A stretch of 37,388 bases of DNA from Phyllobacteriaceae bacterium UBA1940 (GCA_002336975.1 DDFA01000116.1:1-37388), one strand, 5' to 3'. Shown: positions 7,894 to 16,688, counted from the first letter of the stretch. The notes: generated from the sequence alone by a model not told the origin. Translations and numbers: made by a program.

Positions 7894-8586
7894 TCATGCC
7901 GCAGCGGGAACGCGCCGCATCAGGCCGTCATGGGCGTCGAGGCACCGCTCGAACCACCCGGCCACCGGGTCGGCGGCGTCGAGAAACCCGACCGGCGAGA
8001 CGACGCGGACCCACTGCAACGCGCCGGCGACGATGTAGTCGTGGAACAGCGGCCCCGCCCCGCCGATGAAGGGCTGGTATTTCAGCGTCGAACGCAACGG
8101 CTCGAGCGACGCCCGCCAGGCAGGGAGGCCGCCCTCGGCGCCGGCGACCACCGCTTCCAGCGATTTTCCGAAACGCGCCTCGCGTGTAGTGCGAAAATGC
8201 GCCTGGTCGGCGGGCGCAAGCCGCGCATCGATGTCGAGCAGGACACGCGCGCCGAGATAAGGATGAACCGTCATCTGCGACCAGCGTTCGACAAAGCGGG
8301 CGCTGGCCTCGCCCCCCGGCCCGCCAAACAGCGTCGGCGCATCGGCATAGGTGCGTTCCAGGTAAAGCGCGATGTCGAAGGAATCGGCGACCAGTTCGCC
8401 GCCGTCGCGGATCACCGGAACCGTCCTGGCGAAGCCGCCCTCGACGCCGGCCACGCCGACAAACGGCGTCGGCACGCTGTCGAAGGCGAGGCGCTTGTGC
8501 GCCAGCGCCAGCGCCGCCTTCCAGCAATGGGGACTGAACGGACGGCTGGCGTCCGCGCCGACGAGGTCGTAGAGCTTGATCGTCAT
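7894..8586 (-). CDS. Glutathione S-transferase, LigE (beta-aryl etherase)-like
   Basis: A 230-residue GST-fold protein. Its first half, ITIKLYDL-like start, SPHCWKAALALAHK, VGVAGVEGGF, VPVIRDGGELVADSFDIALYLERTY, follows the same order as the sphingomonad LigE/LigP beta-etherases, which cleave lignin beta-aryl ethers with glutathione. The C-terminal half is helical (residues 90-230). Relatives in Rhizobiales are usually uncharacterised, so etherase activity is only a suggestion from subgroup resemblance. ATG 8586 (MTIKLYDLVG) was chosen because it begins the thioredoxin-like domain. It is divergent from the DinB-fold gene (68 bases between starts) and upstream of ndk. Confidence 0.8.
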   Translation of the reverse strand: MTIKLYDLVGADASRPFSPHCWKAALALAHKRLAFDSVPTPFVGVAGVEGGFARTVPVIRDGGELVADSFDIALYLERTYADAPTLFGGPGGEASARFVERWSQMTVHPYLGARVLLDIDARLAPADQAHFRTTREARFGKSLEAVVAGAEGGLPAWRASLEPLRSTLKYQPFIGGAGPLFHDYIVAGALQWVRVVSPVGFLDAADPVAGWFERCLDAHDGLMRRVPAAA

Positions 8587-8654
8587 CGAATTCCTATCTG
8601 ATTTTGCGGACGGCAAACGACCACGCATGCCGCCGCTGCGCAAGGACCGCATTT

Positions 8655-9167
8655 TTGAAACAGCATTTCCAGATGTTCGCCGCCTACAACCGGTGGGCCA
8701 ACAGCGCCGTCTACGAGGCCGCCGCAGCGCTGACGCAGGCCGAACGCGACCAAGATCTCGGCGCATTCTTCAAATCGGTCGCCGGCACGCTCAACCATCT
8801 GCTCGTCGCCGACCGCATCTGGATGAAACGTTTTACCGGCGAGGGCCAGGCGCCGGCGAACCTCGACGCGATCCTGTTTGCGGAGTTCGATCAGTTGCAG
8901 GCGGCGCGCGTCGCCGAGGATGGGCGCATCGTCGACTGGGTGAACTGTCTTGACGCCAGGGCGCTGGCCGGACGCTTCACCTATCTGACCGTCACCGACA
9001 TGCGCACCGTGTCACAGCGGCTGTCGCCCGCCCTGGCGCATCTGTTCAACCACCAGACCCACCATCGCGGCCAGGTCCACGCCATGCTGACGGCGCTGGG
9101 ACAGCCGTCGCTGCAGCTCGACCTGATCTATTTCCAGCGCACGCCGGAGGGACGCGCATATGCGTGA
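8655..9167 (+). CDS. DinB-fold (YfiT/DinB superfamily) putative metalloprotein
   Basis: A 170-residue four-helix-bundle protein of the DinB family, whose members bind a divalent metal through three histidines and often act as thiol-dependent transferases. The triad is visible: His48 in TLNHLLVAD, and His133 and His137 in NHQTHHRGQ. The opening KQHFQMFAAYNRWANSAVYEAA is typical. No ATG lies at the expected place. TTG 8655 is the best start, with AAGGAC eight bases upstream and the family's usual first residues; TTG 8604 and ATG 8673 are less likely. The stop is three bases from the vapC stop on the opposite strand. The physiological thiol and substrate are unknown. Confidence 0.82.
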   Translation: MKQHFQMFAAYNRWANSAVYEAAAALTQAERDQDLGAFFKSVAGTLNHLLVADRIWMKRFTGEGQAPANLDAILFAEFDQLQAARVAEDGRIVDWVNCLDARALAGRFTYLTVTDMRTVSQRLSPALAHLFNHQTHHRGQVHAMLTALGQPSLQLDLIYFQRTPEGRAYA

Positions 9168-9170
9168 CGG

Positions 9171-9563
9171 CTATCGGTAAGGCGTCAATCCGATCGCCGA
9201 CTGCATGGACGCGAAGTCGCGGTCATGGTGCAGCAGTTCGACATTGTTTTCGATGCACCATGTCGCGATGATCAGGTCGACCGTGCCCCTGACTGTCAGC
9301 CCGCGCGTCCGCATCTGGCGGTAGTTTGCCGCCGCTGCGCGGGCAATCGCCTCGCCGCCCAGGGTGACGACGCGAAACGCACTGAGTTGCGCTGTGACGG
9401 CGCGCAGTTGCGGACCTTCGCGCAATCCCTGCAGCAATTCGGTCAGGATCAGATCGCCAAGGACAATTTCCGTGCTTCCCAGCGCCCTGTCGAAACTGGC
9501 GGTGTGACTGTCGCCGACGCCGGCGAGGTAGTCGATCCAGACCGACGTATCAACCAGGATCAT
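9171..9563 (-). CDS. vapC: VapC-type PIN-domain toxin RNase
   Basis: A 130-residue PIN-domain protein, the toxin of a VapBC pair, typically a metal-dependent RNase that cuts tRNA or rRNA. The acidic site is complete: Asp5 in MILVDTSVWID, Glu42 in LILTELLQG, Asp96 in TVDLIIA and Asp114 in LHHDRDF. ATG 9563 overlaps the antitoxin stop by four bases (ATGA), as expected for a TA operon. It ends three bases from the convergent DinB-fold gene. All catalytic positions are present, so it should be functional; the RNA target is unknown. Confidence 0.92.
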   Translation of the reverse strand: MILVDTSVWIDYLAGVGDSHTASFDRALGSTEIVLGDLILTELLQGLREGPQLRAVTAQLSAFRVVTLGGEAIARAAAANYRQMRTRGLTVRGTVDLIIATWCIENNVELLHHDRDFASMQSAIGLTPYR

Positions 9564-9766
9564 CCCGGCGAACGCCTGTCGCGCCGCATCGCGTCGAGAT
9601 CGCCCTGCCATTCGATCTTGCCGCGCAGGGCGCGCACCGCTTCCTGACCCCGCAGCCGGACCAGAAGTTCCAGCGCCTCCTGCACGGTCTCGCGTTTGGT
9701 TCGCCTGCCGGACGCCTTCATGGCGCGATCCATCAAGTCGTCGTCGATCTCGATATTGGTCCGCAT
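9560..9766 (-). CDS. vapB: VapB-type antitoxin
   Basis: A 68-residue antitoxin. MRTNIEIDDDLMDRAMKASG is a ribbon-helix-helix DNA-binding start, followed by a helix (ETVQEALELLVRLRG) and a C-terminal arm ending WQGDLDAMRRDR, the tryptophan-containing tail this VapB group inserts into the PIN active site. It precedes and overlaps vapC by four bases. ATG 9766 was chosen because it starts the RHH strand. A candidate operator lies 15-40 bases upstream, consistent with autorepression. Confidence 0.9.
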   Translation of the reverse strand: MRTNIEIDDDLMDRAMKASGRRTKRETVQEALELLVRLRGQEAVRALRGKIEWQGDLDAMRRDRRSPG

Positions 9767-9780
9767 CGGCTTCGCCCAAT

Positions 9781-9806
9781 GTGTATGGATCGATAGATGT
9801 CTACAC
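9781..9806 (-). promoter_or_regulatory. Candidate vapBC operator
   Basis: An imperfect 26-bp palindrome: GTGTA at 9781-9785 and TACAC at 9802-9806, with further symmetric ATC/GAT matches inside. It lies immediately upstream of vapB and locally lowers the GC content. RHH antitoxins bind such sites cooperatively. The site was assigned by position and symmetry only. Confidence 0.45.
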
Positions 9807-9888
9807 CTTGGAGGCAGACGACGCAAACGTGCGGGCATCCGCCCGCCCCCGCCTTGCCTCCCTTTCGCCGCCGTGCCAAACGCTGGCC

Positions 9889-11766
9889 ATGCTGATCATC
9901 AACGACCTCTCGCTGCGCATCGCCGGCCGCCTGCTGCTCGACCACGCATCGCTGACGCTGCCTGCCGGAACCAAGGCGGGGCTGGTCGGGCGCAACGGAA
10001 CCGGCAAGACGACGCTGTTTCGCGCCATCACCGGCGAACTGGCGTCGGAAACCGGCTCGATCTCCTACCCGAAGAGCACGCGCATCGGCCAGGTGGCGCA
10101 GGAAGCGCCGGGCACCGAGGAGCCGCTGATCGACATCGTGCTGAAGGCGGACCTGGAACGCGCGGCGCTGCTCAAGGAGGTCGAGACCGCCACCGACGCG
10201 AACCGCATCGGCGAAATCCACGCACGGCTGGGCGATATCGACGCGCATTCGGCCGAAGCGCGCGCCGCCACCATTCTCGCCGGGCTGGGTTTCGACGACG
10301 AGGCGCAGCGCCGCCCGGCCTCGTCGTTTTCGGGCGGCTGGCGCATGCGCGTGGCGCTGGCCGCCGTGCTGTTTTCGCAACCCGACCTGCTGCTGCTCGA
10401 CGAGCCGACCAACTATCTCGACCTCGAAGGCACGCTGTGGTTGGAAACCTATGTCGCGAAATATCCGCACACCGTACTGCTGATCAGCCACGACCGCGAC
10501 CTGCTCAACCGCGCCGTCGACAACATCGTCCATCTCGACGACAGGAAGCTTACGCTTTGGCGCGGCGGCTACGACCAGTTCGAGCGCCAGCGCGCCGAAA
10601 AGCTGGAACTGCAGGAAAAGGGCAGGGTCAAGCAGGAAGCCAGGCGCAAGCACCTGCAGAGTTTTGTCGACCGCTTCCGCGCCAAGGCGTCGAAGGCGCG
10701 CCAGGCGCAGTCGCGCCTCAAGATGCTGGAGCGCATGGAAACCATCGCCTCGGCGTCGCAGGACAGCGTCGCGCCTTTTTCGTTCCCCGAGCCGGCGAAG
10801 ACGGCCGCCTCGCCGATCATCGCGATGGAAAAGGTTTCGGTCGGCTACGCGCCCGGCGCCCCGATCCTCAGGGGCATGAACCTGCGCATCGACGCCGACG
10901 ACCGGATCGCGCTGCTCGGCGCCAACGGCAACGGCAAGTCGACCTTCGCCAAGCTGCTGTCGCAGCGCCTGCCGCTGGACAGCGGCGCGATGACGGTGGC
11001 GCCGGGGCTGAAGACGTCGATCTTCGCCCAGCACCAGATGGACGATCTGCGACCGGAGGAGAACGCCATCGAGCATGTGCGCCGGATGATGCCGGATGCG
11101 CCCGAAGCCAAGGTGCGCGCCCGCGTCGCCCAGTTCGGCCTGTCGACGGAGAAGATGATGACGCCGGCCAAAGACCTCTCCGGCGGCGAGAAGGCGCGGC
11201 TGTTGATGGGGCTGGCGGCGTTCGACGGGCCGAACCTGTTCATCCTCGACGAGCCGACCAACCATCTCGACATCGACAGCCGCGAGGCGCTGGCGATGGC
11301 GCTGAACGATTTTCCGGGCGCGGTGATCCTGATCTCGCACGACCGCCATCTGATCGAGGCGACGGCCGACCGGCTGTGGCTGGTCAAGGACGGATCGGTC
11401 AAACCTTTCGACGGCGACATGGACGACTACCGCACCGAAGTGACGGGCGTGTCGGCCAATGCGAAGGAAAAGCGCGAGGCCGACAAGGCGTCGAAAGCCG
11501 ACAAGCGCCGCGAGGCGGCGGCGAAACGCCAGGCGCTGGAGCCGCTGGCCAGGGAGATCAAGGCGACCGAGGGGCTGATGGAACGGCTGCGCAAGCGCCT
11601 GAATGCGATCGAGGACCAGCTCGCCGATCCAAAACTCTACGAACGCGATCCCAGGGCCGCGACGCAGCTCGGCAAGGAGCGCGCCGACGCAACGTCGCAA
11701 CTTGCAAGCCAGGAGGACCGCTGGCTCACCCTGTCGGGCGAATATGAGGAGGCGATGGGGCCATGA
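9889..11766 (+). CDS. ABC-F family ATP-binding protein
   Basis: A 625-residue protein with two ABC ATPase domains in one chain and no membrane segments, the ABC-F layout (Uup/YheS/Ettα relatives) whose members act on the ribosome or protect it from antibiotics. Domain 1 has Walker A GRNGTGKTT, signature FSGGW and Walker B LLLLDEPTNYLD. The interdomain linker (around residues 240-310) is long, charged and helical. Domain 2 has GANGNGKST, LSGGEKARLLM and LFILDEPTNHLD. The C-terminus (about 520-625) is a coiled coil rich in Lys, Arg and Glu, as in Uup and YheS. ATG 9889 starts directly with MLIINDLSLRI. It overlaps the next gene by four bases. YheS is the closest group by layout, but I do not assign the symbol. 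Confidence 0.9.
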   Translation: MLIINDLSLRIAGRLLLDHASLTLPAGTKAGLVGRNGTGKTTLFRAITGELASETGSISYPKSTRIGQVAQEAPGTEEPLIDIVLKADLERAALLKEVETATDANRIGEIHARLGDIDAHSAEARAATILAGLGFDDEAQRRPASSFSGGWRMRVALAAVLFSQPDLLLLDEPTNYLDLEGTLWLETYVAKYPHTVLLISHDRDLLNRAVDNIVHLDDRKLTLWRGGYDQFERQRAEKLELQEKGRVKQEARRKHLQSFVDRFRAKASKARQAQSRLKMLERMETIASASQDSVAPFSFPEPAKTAASPIIAMEKVSVGYAPGAPILRGMNLRIDADDRIALLGANGNGKSTFAKLLSQRLPLDSGAMTVAPGLKTSIFAQHQMDDLRPEENAIEHVRRMMPDAPEAKVRARVAQFGLSTEKMMTPAKDLSGGEKARLLMGLAAFDGPNLFILDEPTNHLDIDSREALAMALNDFPGAVILISHDRHLIEATADRLWLVKDGSVKPFDGDMDDYRTEVTGVSANAKEKREADKASKADKRREAAAKRQALEPLAREIKATEGLMERLRKRLNAIEDQLADPKLYERDPRAATQLGKERADATSQLASQEDRWLTLSGEYEEAMGP

Positions 11767-12569
11767 GCGTCGAGATCAGCCAGGACGGCGCAACCACGAT
11801 CGTGCGCATCAACCGGCCGGACGCCCGCAACGCGGTGGATCCGCAGATGGCGGAAGACCTTTTCCAGGCTTTTATCGCATTCGACCGCGACGACAGCCAG
11901 CGCGTCGCGATCCTCGCCGGGGTCAATGGCGCGTTCTGCGCCGGCTTCGATCTGAAACGCGCGGCCTCGGGCATGGACGAGACCTGGTTCGCCCAGCACG
12001 ATCTCGGTCCGGAATTCGACGGACGCGACGACCGGCCGCGCAAGGGGCCGATGGGGCCGACCCGGCTCGCCCTGTCAAAACCGGTCATCGCCGCGATTTC
12101 AGGCCCCGCGGTCGCCGGCGGCATGGAACTGGCGCTGTGGTGCGATCTGAGGGTGATGGAGCAAAGCGCCTATATGGGCGTCTACTGCCGCCGCTGGGGC
12201 GTACCGCTGATCGATGGCGGCACGGTGCGGCTGCCGCGTATCGTCGGCCACGGACGGGCGATGGACCTGATCCTGACCGGCCGCAAGGTCGAGGCCGGCG
12301 AGTGCCTGGCGATCGGTCTCGCCAATCGGCTTTGCCCCGATGGCGAGGCGCTGGCGACGGCGCTGGAACTGGCCGGCCAGCTCACGGCGTTTCCGCAGCA
12401 ATGCATGCTGGCCGACCGCGCCTCGGCGGTCGCGCAATGGTCGCTCGACCCCGCCGCGGCGCTGGTCAATGAATGGAAAAGCGCCGAGGCGTTCCGCAAG
12501 GAAGGCGCGGCCGGCGCGGCGCGGTTTGCGTCCGGAAAAGGCCGTTCGGGCGATTTCGGCGAGATCTGA
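11763..12569 (+). CDS. Crotonase (enoyl-CoA hydratase/isomerase) superfamily protein with altered active site
   Basis: A 268-residue crotonase-fold protein. The oxyanion-hole segments GAFCAGFDL (56-64) and SGPAVAGGMELAL (113-125) are present, so it should bind an acyl-CoA. The first catalytic Glu position is kept (Glu122). The second, Glu164 of rat crotonase, falls at Cys142 in YMGVYCRRWGVPLIDGGTVRLPR, so a normal hydratase mechanism is unlikely. Asp151 nearby could serve another chemistry (isomerase, decarboxylase or hydrolase types vary here). The start overlaps the ABC-F stop (ATGA), implying translational coupling. Its stop is only five bases from the convergent membrane-protein gene. Confidence 0.85.
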   Translation: MSVEISQDGATTIVRINRPDARNAVDPQMAEDLFQAFIAFDRDDSQRVAILAGVNGAFCAGFDLKRAASGMDETWFAQHDLGPEFDGRDDRPRKGPMGPTRLALSKPVIAAISGPAVAGGMELALWCDLRVMEQSAYMGVYCRRWGVPLIDGGTVRLPRIVGHGRAMDLILTGRKVEAGECLAIGLANRLCPDGEALATALELAGQLTAFPQQCMLADRASAVAQWSLDPAAALVNEWKSAEAFRKEGAAGAARFASGKGRSGDFGEI

Positions 12570-12574
12570 GGTTT

Positions 12575-13171
12575 TCAGCGGCCCCATTTCGGCTGTTGCG
12601 GCGCGTCCGGCGGCCGGCCGTTCCGACCGCGCCTGAACGACAGCACAAAACCGATGAAACCGATGGCGGCCAGAACAAGACCGATCGGCAGCGCGCGGGC
12701 GTCGTAGTTCAGCGCGCCGGCCCGCAGGATCAGCTCGGCGGAGCGCATCGCGACCGCGTCCGCATCGCCTGGCCCCACGACAAACACGTAGTCGCCGTCC
12801 ACCACCGGGTCGATTGTGCCGGCGCTGTCGCCATAAATGGTCCCGCCCGATTGCGGATTGTCCGGCCGCGGGTTCTGCTGGGTGAAAGTCAGGGTGTCCG
12901 CCAGCACCGTCTGGTTGTTGACGGTCGCCGTCAGCGTCAGCACCGTGCTGTCGCCCGACAGGTTCATCGCACCGATCGAGGTCATGTCGACAAAGACGCG
13001 CACCGGCGACTGGCTTGCGCGCAGGGCGATGGTGACGGGCGTGAACCCCCGCCCCCGCTCGAAGACGCGTTCACGGGCGATCTCATCGCCCGAAAAATTA
13101 TGCACCGCCCAGGGATAGACGACGCCAAGGGCAAGACCGGCGATTAGGAGAAGCAGGGAGAGAAAGCGCAT
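12575..13171 (-). CDS. Unrecognised membrane protein with a periplasmic domain
   Basis: A 198-residue protein I cannot place in a family. An N-terminal hydrophobic helix (MRFLSLLLLIAGLALGVVYPW, about 1-22) serves as a signal anchor or signal peptide. A polar region of about 130 residues (25-160) follows with beta-strand character and many Thr/Val alternations (VLTLTATVNNQ). A second hydrophobic helix (ALPIGLVLAAIGFIGFVLSF, about 160-180) is followed by a basic, Pro-rich tail. The two helices bracket a domain that would face the periplasm. ATG 13171 was chosen because it starts the hydrophobic helix and has GGGAGAG upstream. It is the third gene of a minus-strand run pepA-holC-this, 65 bases after holC. 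Confidence 0.75.
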   Translation of the reverse strand: MRFLSLLLLIAGLALGVVYPWAVHNFSGDEIARERVFERGRGFTPVTIALRASQSPVRVFVDMTSIGAMNLSGDSTVLTLTATVNNQTVLADTLTFTQQNPRPDNPQSGGTIYGDSAGTIDPVVDGDYVFVVGPGDADAVAMRSAELILRAGALNYDARALPIGLVLAAIGFIGFVLSFRRGRNGRPPDAPQQPKWGR

Positions 13172-13236
13172 TGTGCCCGGCCAGCGTGTTGAAATCAGCG
13201 CTGCTACCTGCCACGGCGGACGATACGAGTCGAGCG

Positions 13237-13686
13237 CTATGCCTTGCGTTCCCAACGGCGGGTGTCGGCCTGCTGCCAGTAGGTGACCTCGTGCCCGCCG
13301 CCCTTGAGCGCCTTCCACTGCACCCGCGCCTGCTCGACCTGTTGCTGGTCATGGCCATCGAACATGAAGACGGCGCGTTCGTAGCCGTCGAGCGGCGGCG
13401 GTTCGGCGCCGTCGACGAGAAACCGCACCACGGCGGAATTGGCGTTGCCGTCCTGCGTCGTCAACACGATCGGCTGGTCGGCCGCCATCGGGCCGCTGTC
13501 GAGACCGTGGCCGAGGAAACTGTCGTCGCGGTAGGTCCACAGATGCGCGTCCAGCGCATCCAGGCGTTCCTCGCTGCCGGCCTGGACGACGACGCGCCAG
13601 CCGCGCGCCAGGCTTTTTTCGAGCAGCGCGGGCAGCGCGTCCTCGAGCGTCGATTCGGTCAGATGGTAGAACAGAACCTCGGCCAT
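13237..13686 (-). CDS. holC: DNA polymerase III chi subunit
   Basis: A 149-residue HolC, the clamp-loader-associated subunit that contacts SSB. The opening [32 protein letters not shown], the middle LDAHLWTYRDDSFLGHG and the stretch PIVLTTQDGNAN follow the family closely. Its ATG at 13686 shares one base with the pepA stop (TGATG on the minus strand), so the two are coupled. This pepA-holC pairing is widespread in proteobacteria. Confidence 0.93.
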   Translation of the reverse strand: MAEVLFYHLTESTLEDALPALLEKSLARGWRVVVQAGSEERLDALDAHLWTYRDDSFLGHGLDSGPMAADQPIVLTTQDGNANSAVVRFLVDGAEPPPLDGYERAVFMFDGHDQQQVEQARVQWKALKGGGHEVTYWQQADTRRWERKA

Positions 13687-15164
13687 CACTCGTAGTTGTC
13701 CTGGACGAAGCGGTCGAGCAGGCGCACCCCGAAGCCGCTTCCCCAGGACGTCGAATAGTCGCTGTTGGGGGATCCCATCGCCGTGCCGGCAATGTCCAGA
13801 TGCGCCCATGGCGTGTCCTTGACGAAGCGTTGCAGGAACTGCGCCGCGGTGATCGCGCCACCGTAGCGACCGCCGATGTTCTTCATGTCGGCGTTCCTGG
13901 AATCGATCAGCTTGTCGTAGTCAGGCCCGAGCGGCATGCGCCACAGCTTCTCATTGGTTTCCGCGCCCGCCTTGCGCAAATTGTCGGCCAGCGCGTCATT
14001 GTTGGAAAACAGTCCGGCATGGTGCTGGCCGAGGGCGATCATGATCGCTCCGGTCAGCGTCGCCAGGTCGACCATCGCCGTCGGCCCGAACTTCTTGTTG
14101 CAGTACCACAGCGCGTCGGCCAGCACGAGGCGGCCTTCGGCGTCGGTGTTCAACACCTCGATGGTCTGGCCCGACATCGAGGTGACGATGTCGCCAGGCC
14201 GCTGCGCATGACCGTCGACGGAATTCTCGACCAGGCCGATGACGCCGACGACATTGGCCTTGGCCTTGCGGCCGGCCAGCGCGCGCATCAGCCCGACGAC
14301 GGCCGCGGCGCCTCCCATGTCGCCCTTCATGTCCTCCATGCCGGCGGCCGGCTTCATCGAATTGCCGCCGGTGTCGAAGGTGACGCCCTTGCCGACAAAG
14401 GCGACGGGTTTTTCCTTCGCCTTGCCGCCGTTCCAGCGCATGGTCACCAGCCGCGCGCCGCGCGGCGACCCCTGGGCGACGCCGAGCAGCGCGCCCATGC
14501 CGAGCTTCGCCATCTCCTTGTCGGTCAGTACCTCGATCTTGACGCCGAGCGCCGCCAGTTCGCTGGCGCGGGCGGCGAACTCCACCGGACCGAGCTTGTT
14601 GGCGGGTTCGTTGACCAGATCGCGCGCCAGTTCCACGCCGGCCGCGACCTCCTGCAGGGCGGCGAACGCCTTGCCCGCGGCGGCGGCCGACGCCGTGACG
14701 ATCGTCACTTTCACGGATTTCGGCTGATCGTCGTCGTCGTCGCGCTTGGTCTTGTAGGCGTCAAAACCGTAAGTCCGGAGCCTCGCGCCAACAGCCAGTT
14801 CGGCAATGTCGGACGGGTTGATCTCGACGCCGGGCAGGTCGGCGATCACCGCGACATTGGTCGCCTTGCGGAACAGGCTCGCGACCTTGCCGCCCGTCCT
14901 GATCCATCCGTCGGCGGTGCGGCCCTTGGCGTCCCCCACGCCAACCAGCAACAGCCGGTCGGCGTCGACGCCCTCCGGGGCGACGACATCGAGGGTCGTC
15001 AAAGCCTTGGCGGAGAAGCGTTCCGCCTTTATGGCGCGGTCGAGCTTTCCCGAAAACGCCGCCGCCGTCGCGATTCCCTTGCCGTCGGGCGCCGCAAGCG
15101 CGACCACCAGATCGGCGCGGGCCGGAACGTTACGGGAAAAATGAAATGCGACGGCCTTGGTCAT
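13686..15164 (-). CDS. pepA: Leucyl aminopeptidase, M17 family
   Basis: A 492-residue two-domain cytosolic aminopeptidase (hexamer, two metals) that removes N-terminal residues. In some bacteria PepA also binds DNA. The catalytic domain holds [17 protein letters not shown] (Lys259, Asp264, Lys271), [11 protein letters not shown] (Asp282) and NTDAEGRL (Asp341, Glu343, Arg345), so all metal and catalytic residues are there. Asn268 replaces the usual Ile in GGIS. ATG 15164 is preferred: GGAGG lies four bases further upstream, whereas the ATG just before it (15167) would sit too close. It is divergent from lptF across 315 bases and coupled to holC. Confidence 0.95.
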   Translation of the reverse strand: MTKAVAFHFSRNVPARADLVVALAAPDGKGIATAAAFSGKLDRAIKAERFSAKALTTLDVVAPEGVDADRLLLVGVGDAKGRTADGWIRTGGKVASLFRKATNVAVIADLPGVEINPSDIAELAVGARLRTYGFDAYKTKRDDDDDQPKSVKVTIVTASAAAAGKAFAALQEVAAGVELARDLVNEPANKLGPVEFAARASELAALGVKIEVLTDKEMAKLGMGALLGVAQGSPRGARLVTMRWNGGKAKEKPVAFVGKGVTFDTGGNSMKPAAGMEDMKGDMGGAAAVVGLMRALAGRKAKANVVGVIGLVENSVDGHAQRPGDIVTSMSGQTIEVLNTDAEGRLVLADALWYCNKKFGPTAMVDLATLTGAIMIALGQHHAGLFSNNDALADNLRKAGAETNEKLWRMPLGPDYDKLIDSRNADMKNIGGRYGGAITAAQFLQRFVKDTPWAHLDIAGTAMGSPNSDYSTSWGSGFGVRLLDRFVQDNYE

Positions 15165-15479
15165 CATGCCTCCGGACGGTTGAGTCGAAATTGCGCGCTC
15201 CAAGATTCGCCCCTTTTTGCCGCTAATGGCAAGTCTTGGACGAAGCAGCCGACGCGAAAGTCACCGCACCATGGCCGGCAAGCCGGTCGTTTGCGAAATA
15301 TGTGAGTATTTACTTAGGGTTAGGTCGCAATTCCGCCAAATCTACGAAATTTTTACCATGCTTCTTGGTCAAGTTTTAGCCAATCTGACGTTCCATGTGT
15401 GCGGCAACGGTTGTAAGGTCCGGCGCTTCCGCGCTTCGCCGGCGACAGGGATCTCGGCGACAGGAACAGCCGCAACGCA
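15165..15479. other. Divergent promoter region between pepA and lptF
   Basis: The 315 bases between two divergent operons. The central part (about 15290-15400) is clearly AT-richer than the surroundings and must hold both promoters. On the minus strand CTTGAC (about 15370) is a strong -35 but has no clear -10 at 16-18 bases. No coding frame or known RNA motif was recognised. Confidence 0.45.
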
Positions 15480-16688
15480 ATGAACCTTTTTCAGCGCTAC
15501 ATATTCTCGCGCGCATTCAAGCTGACAGTGACGACGCTGGTGGCTGCGACGGTGATCGTGCTGATTACCCAGGTGCTTGACCGGGTAAACCTGCTCACAT
15601 CATCGGGCCAGGCCCTCGTGACGTTTGCAAAACTTGCCCTGCTTCTCGTGCCGTCGGTGGCCGCGCTCACCCTGCCCTTCGCCATGCTGTTCGGCGTCAT
15701 CCAGGTGATGTCGCGGATGAACTCCGATTCCGAGCTTGCGGTGCTCGAAAGCGCCGGCGCGTCGCCGATCGCCACCTCGCTTCCGATCTTTCTGCTGGGA
15801 CTGCTGCTGAGCGCGGTCACGTTCACCTCCAACAATTTTGTCGAGCCCACGGTCAATCGCGAACTGCGAAACCTCGTATCGACCGCCGGCGCCGATCTGG
15901 TCCGCACCGCGATCCAGTCGGGCAGCTTCAAACAGCTGGACGAGAACCTCTACATCCAGGTGGCGGAGGAAAAGCCCGGCGGCAAGCTCGGCGGGCTGTT
16001 CATCGCCGACCTGCGCGACGCCAACATGGACCTGCTCTATTACGCAAAGGAAGCGACGATCATGTCGCGTGGCGAGTCGTCGCTTCTCGCCATGGAGGAC
16101 GGCCAGATCCAGCGCAAGGCGCGCTCGACCGGCGACGTCTCCATTATCCGCTTCGATTCCTACAGCATCGACTTCTCCCAGTTCGGCGCGGCCGGCAAGG
16201 ACGTGATCTATTTCCCGAAGGAACAGAGCCTGGCCTACCTGCTCAACCCGCCGGCGACCGACTATTTTGCCAAGAACCGTCCGCACCAGATCCGCAGCGA
16301 AATCCATCGCCGCTTCACCGAATGGATGTATCCGTTGGCGTTTGCCGCCATCGCCAGCTATTTCGTCGGAGCGGCGCGCTCAAACAGACAGGAACAGATC
16401 TGGAGCGTGGCGGCCGCATCCCTGATCGCGTTGACGTTGCGCGGCGGCGGCTTCTTCACCACCAATCTCGCCGGCACCAGCAGCGCCTTCGCGGTGCTTG
16501 TCTATGCGGCGCCGGCAGGCGTCTTTGCGATCTTCACCTGGCTGACCCTGACCGGCCGTCAATTGCGGGTCCCGCAAAGGCTTGTCGACGGCGCCAGCGC
16601 CGCGGCGGCGTGGATCGAGCAGCGCCGGATCGCCCTGCAATTGTGGCTGCAAGGCTATCGCGGCGATCAGGCGAAGGGGCCGACATGA
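15480..16688 (+). CDS. lptF: LPS export permease LptF
   Basis: A 402-residue inner-membrane permease half. With LptG and the ATPase LptB it pulls lipopolysaccharide from the inner membrane into the LptC-LptA bridge. It starts MNLFQRYIFSRAFKLTVTTLV, the coupling helix and first span of the YjgP/YjgQ family. Three spans sit at the N-terminus (to about residue 120), followed by a periplasmic beta-jellyroll (about 135-265) and three C-terminal spans. SRMNSDSELAVLESAGASP is the conserved cytosolic loop that contacts LptB. The start has CAGGAAC upstream. It overlaps lptG by four bases (ATGA). Confidence 0.95.
   Translation: MNLFQRYIFSRAFKLTVTTLVAATVIVLITQVLDRVNLLTSSGQALVTFAKLALLLVPSVAALTLPFAMLFGVIQVMSRMNSDSELAVLESAGASPIATSLPIFLLGLLLSAVTFTSNNFVEPTVNRELRNLVSTAGADLVRTAIQSGSFKQLDENLYIQVAEEKPGGKLGGLFIADLRDANMDLLYYAKEATIMSRGESSLLAMEDGQIQRKARSTGDVSIIRFDSYSIDFSQFGAAGKDVIYFPKEQSLAYLLNPPATDYFAKNRPHQIRSEIHRRFTEWMYPLAFAAIASYFVGAARSNRQEQIWSVAAASLIALTLRGGGFFTTNLAGTSSAFAVLVYAAPAGVFAIFTWLTLTGRQLRVPQRLVDGASAAAAWIEQRRIALQLWLQGYRGDQAKGPT

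Noticed and set aside
9733..11700. A 655-codon open frame antisense to the ABC-F gene
   Set aside because: Composition is typical of an antisense shadow, with no recognisable motif; the plus-strand ABC-F protein is unmistakable.
16322..16684. An N-terminal extension of LptG reading back into lptF
   Set aside because: The extra 121 codons overlap lptF in another frame and do not resemble LptG; ATG 16685 has the classic ATGA overlap.
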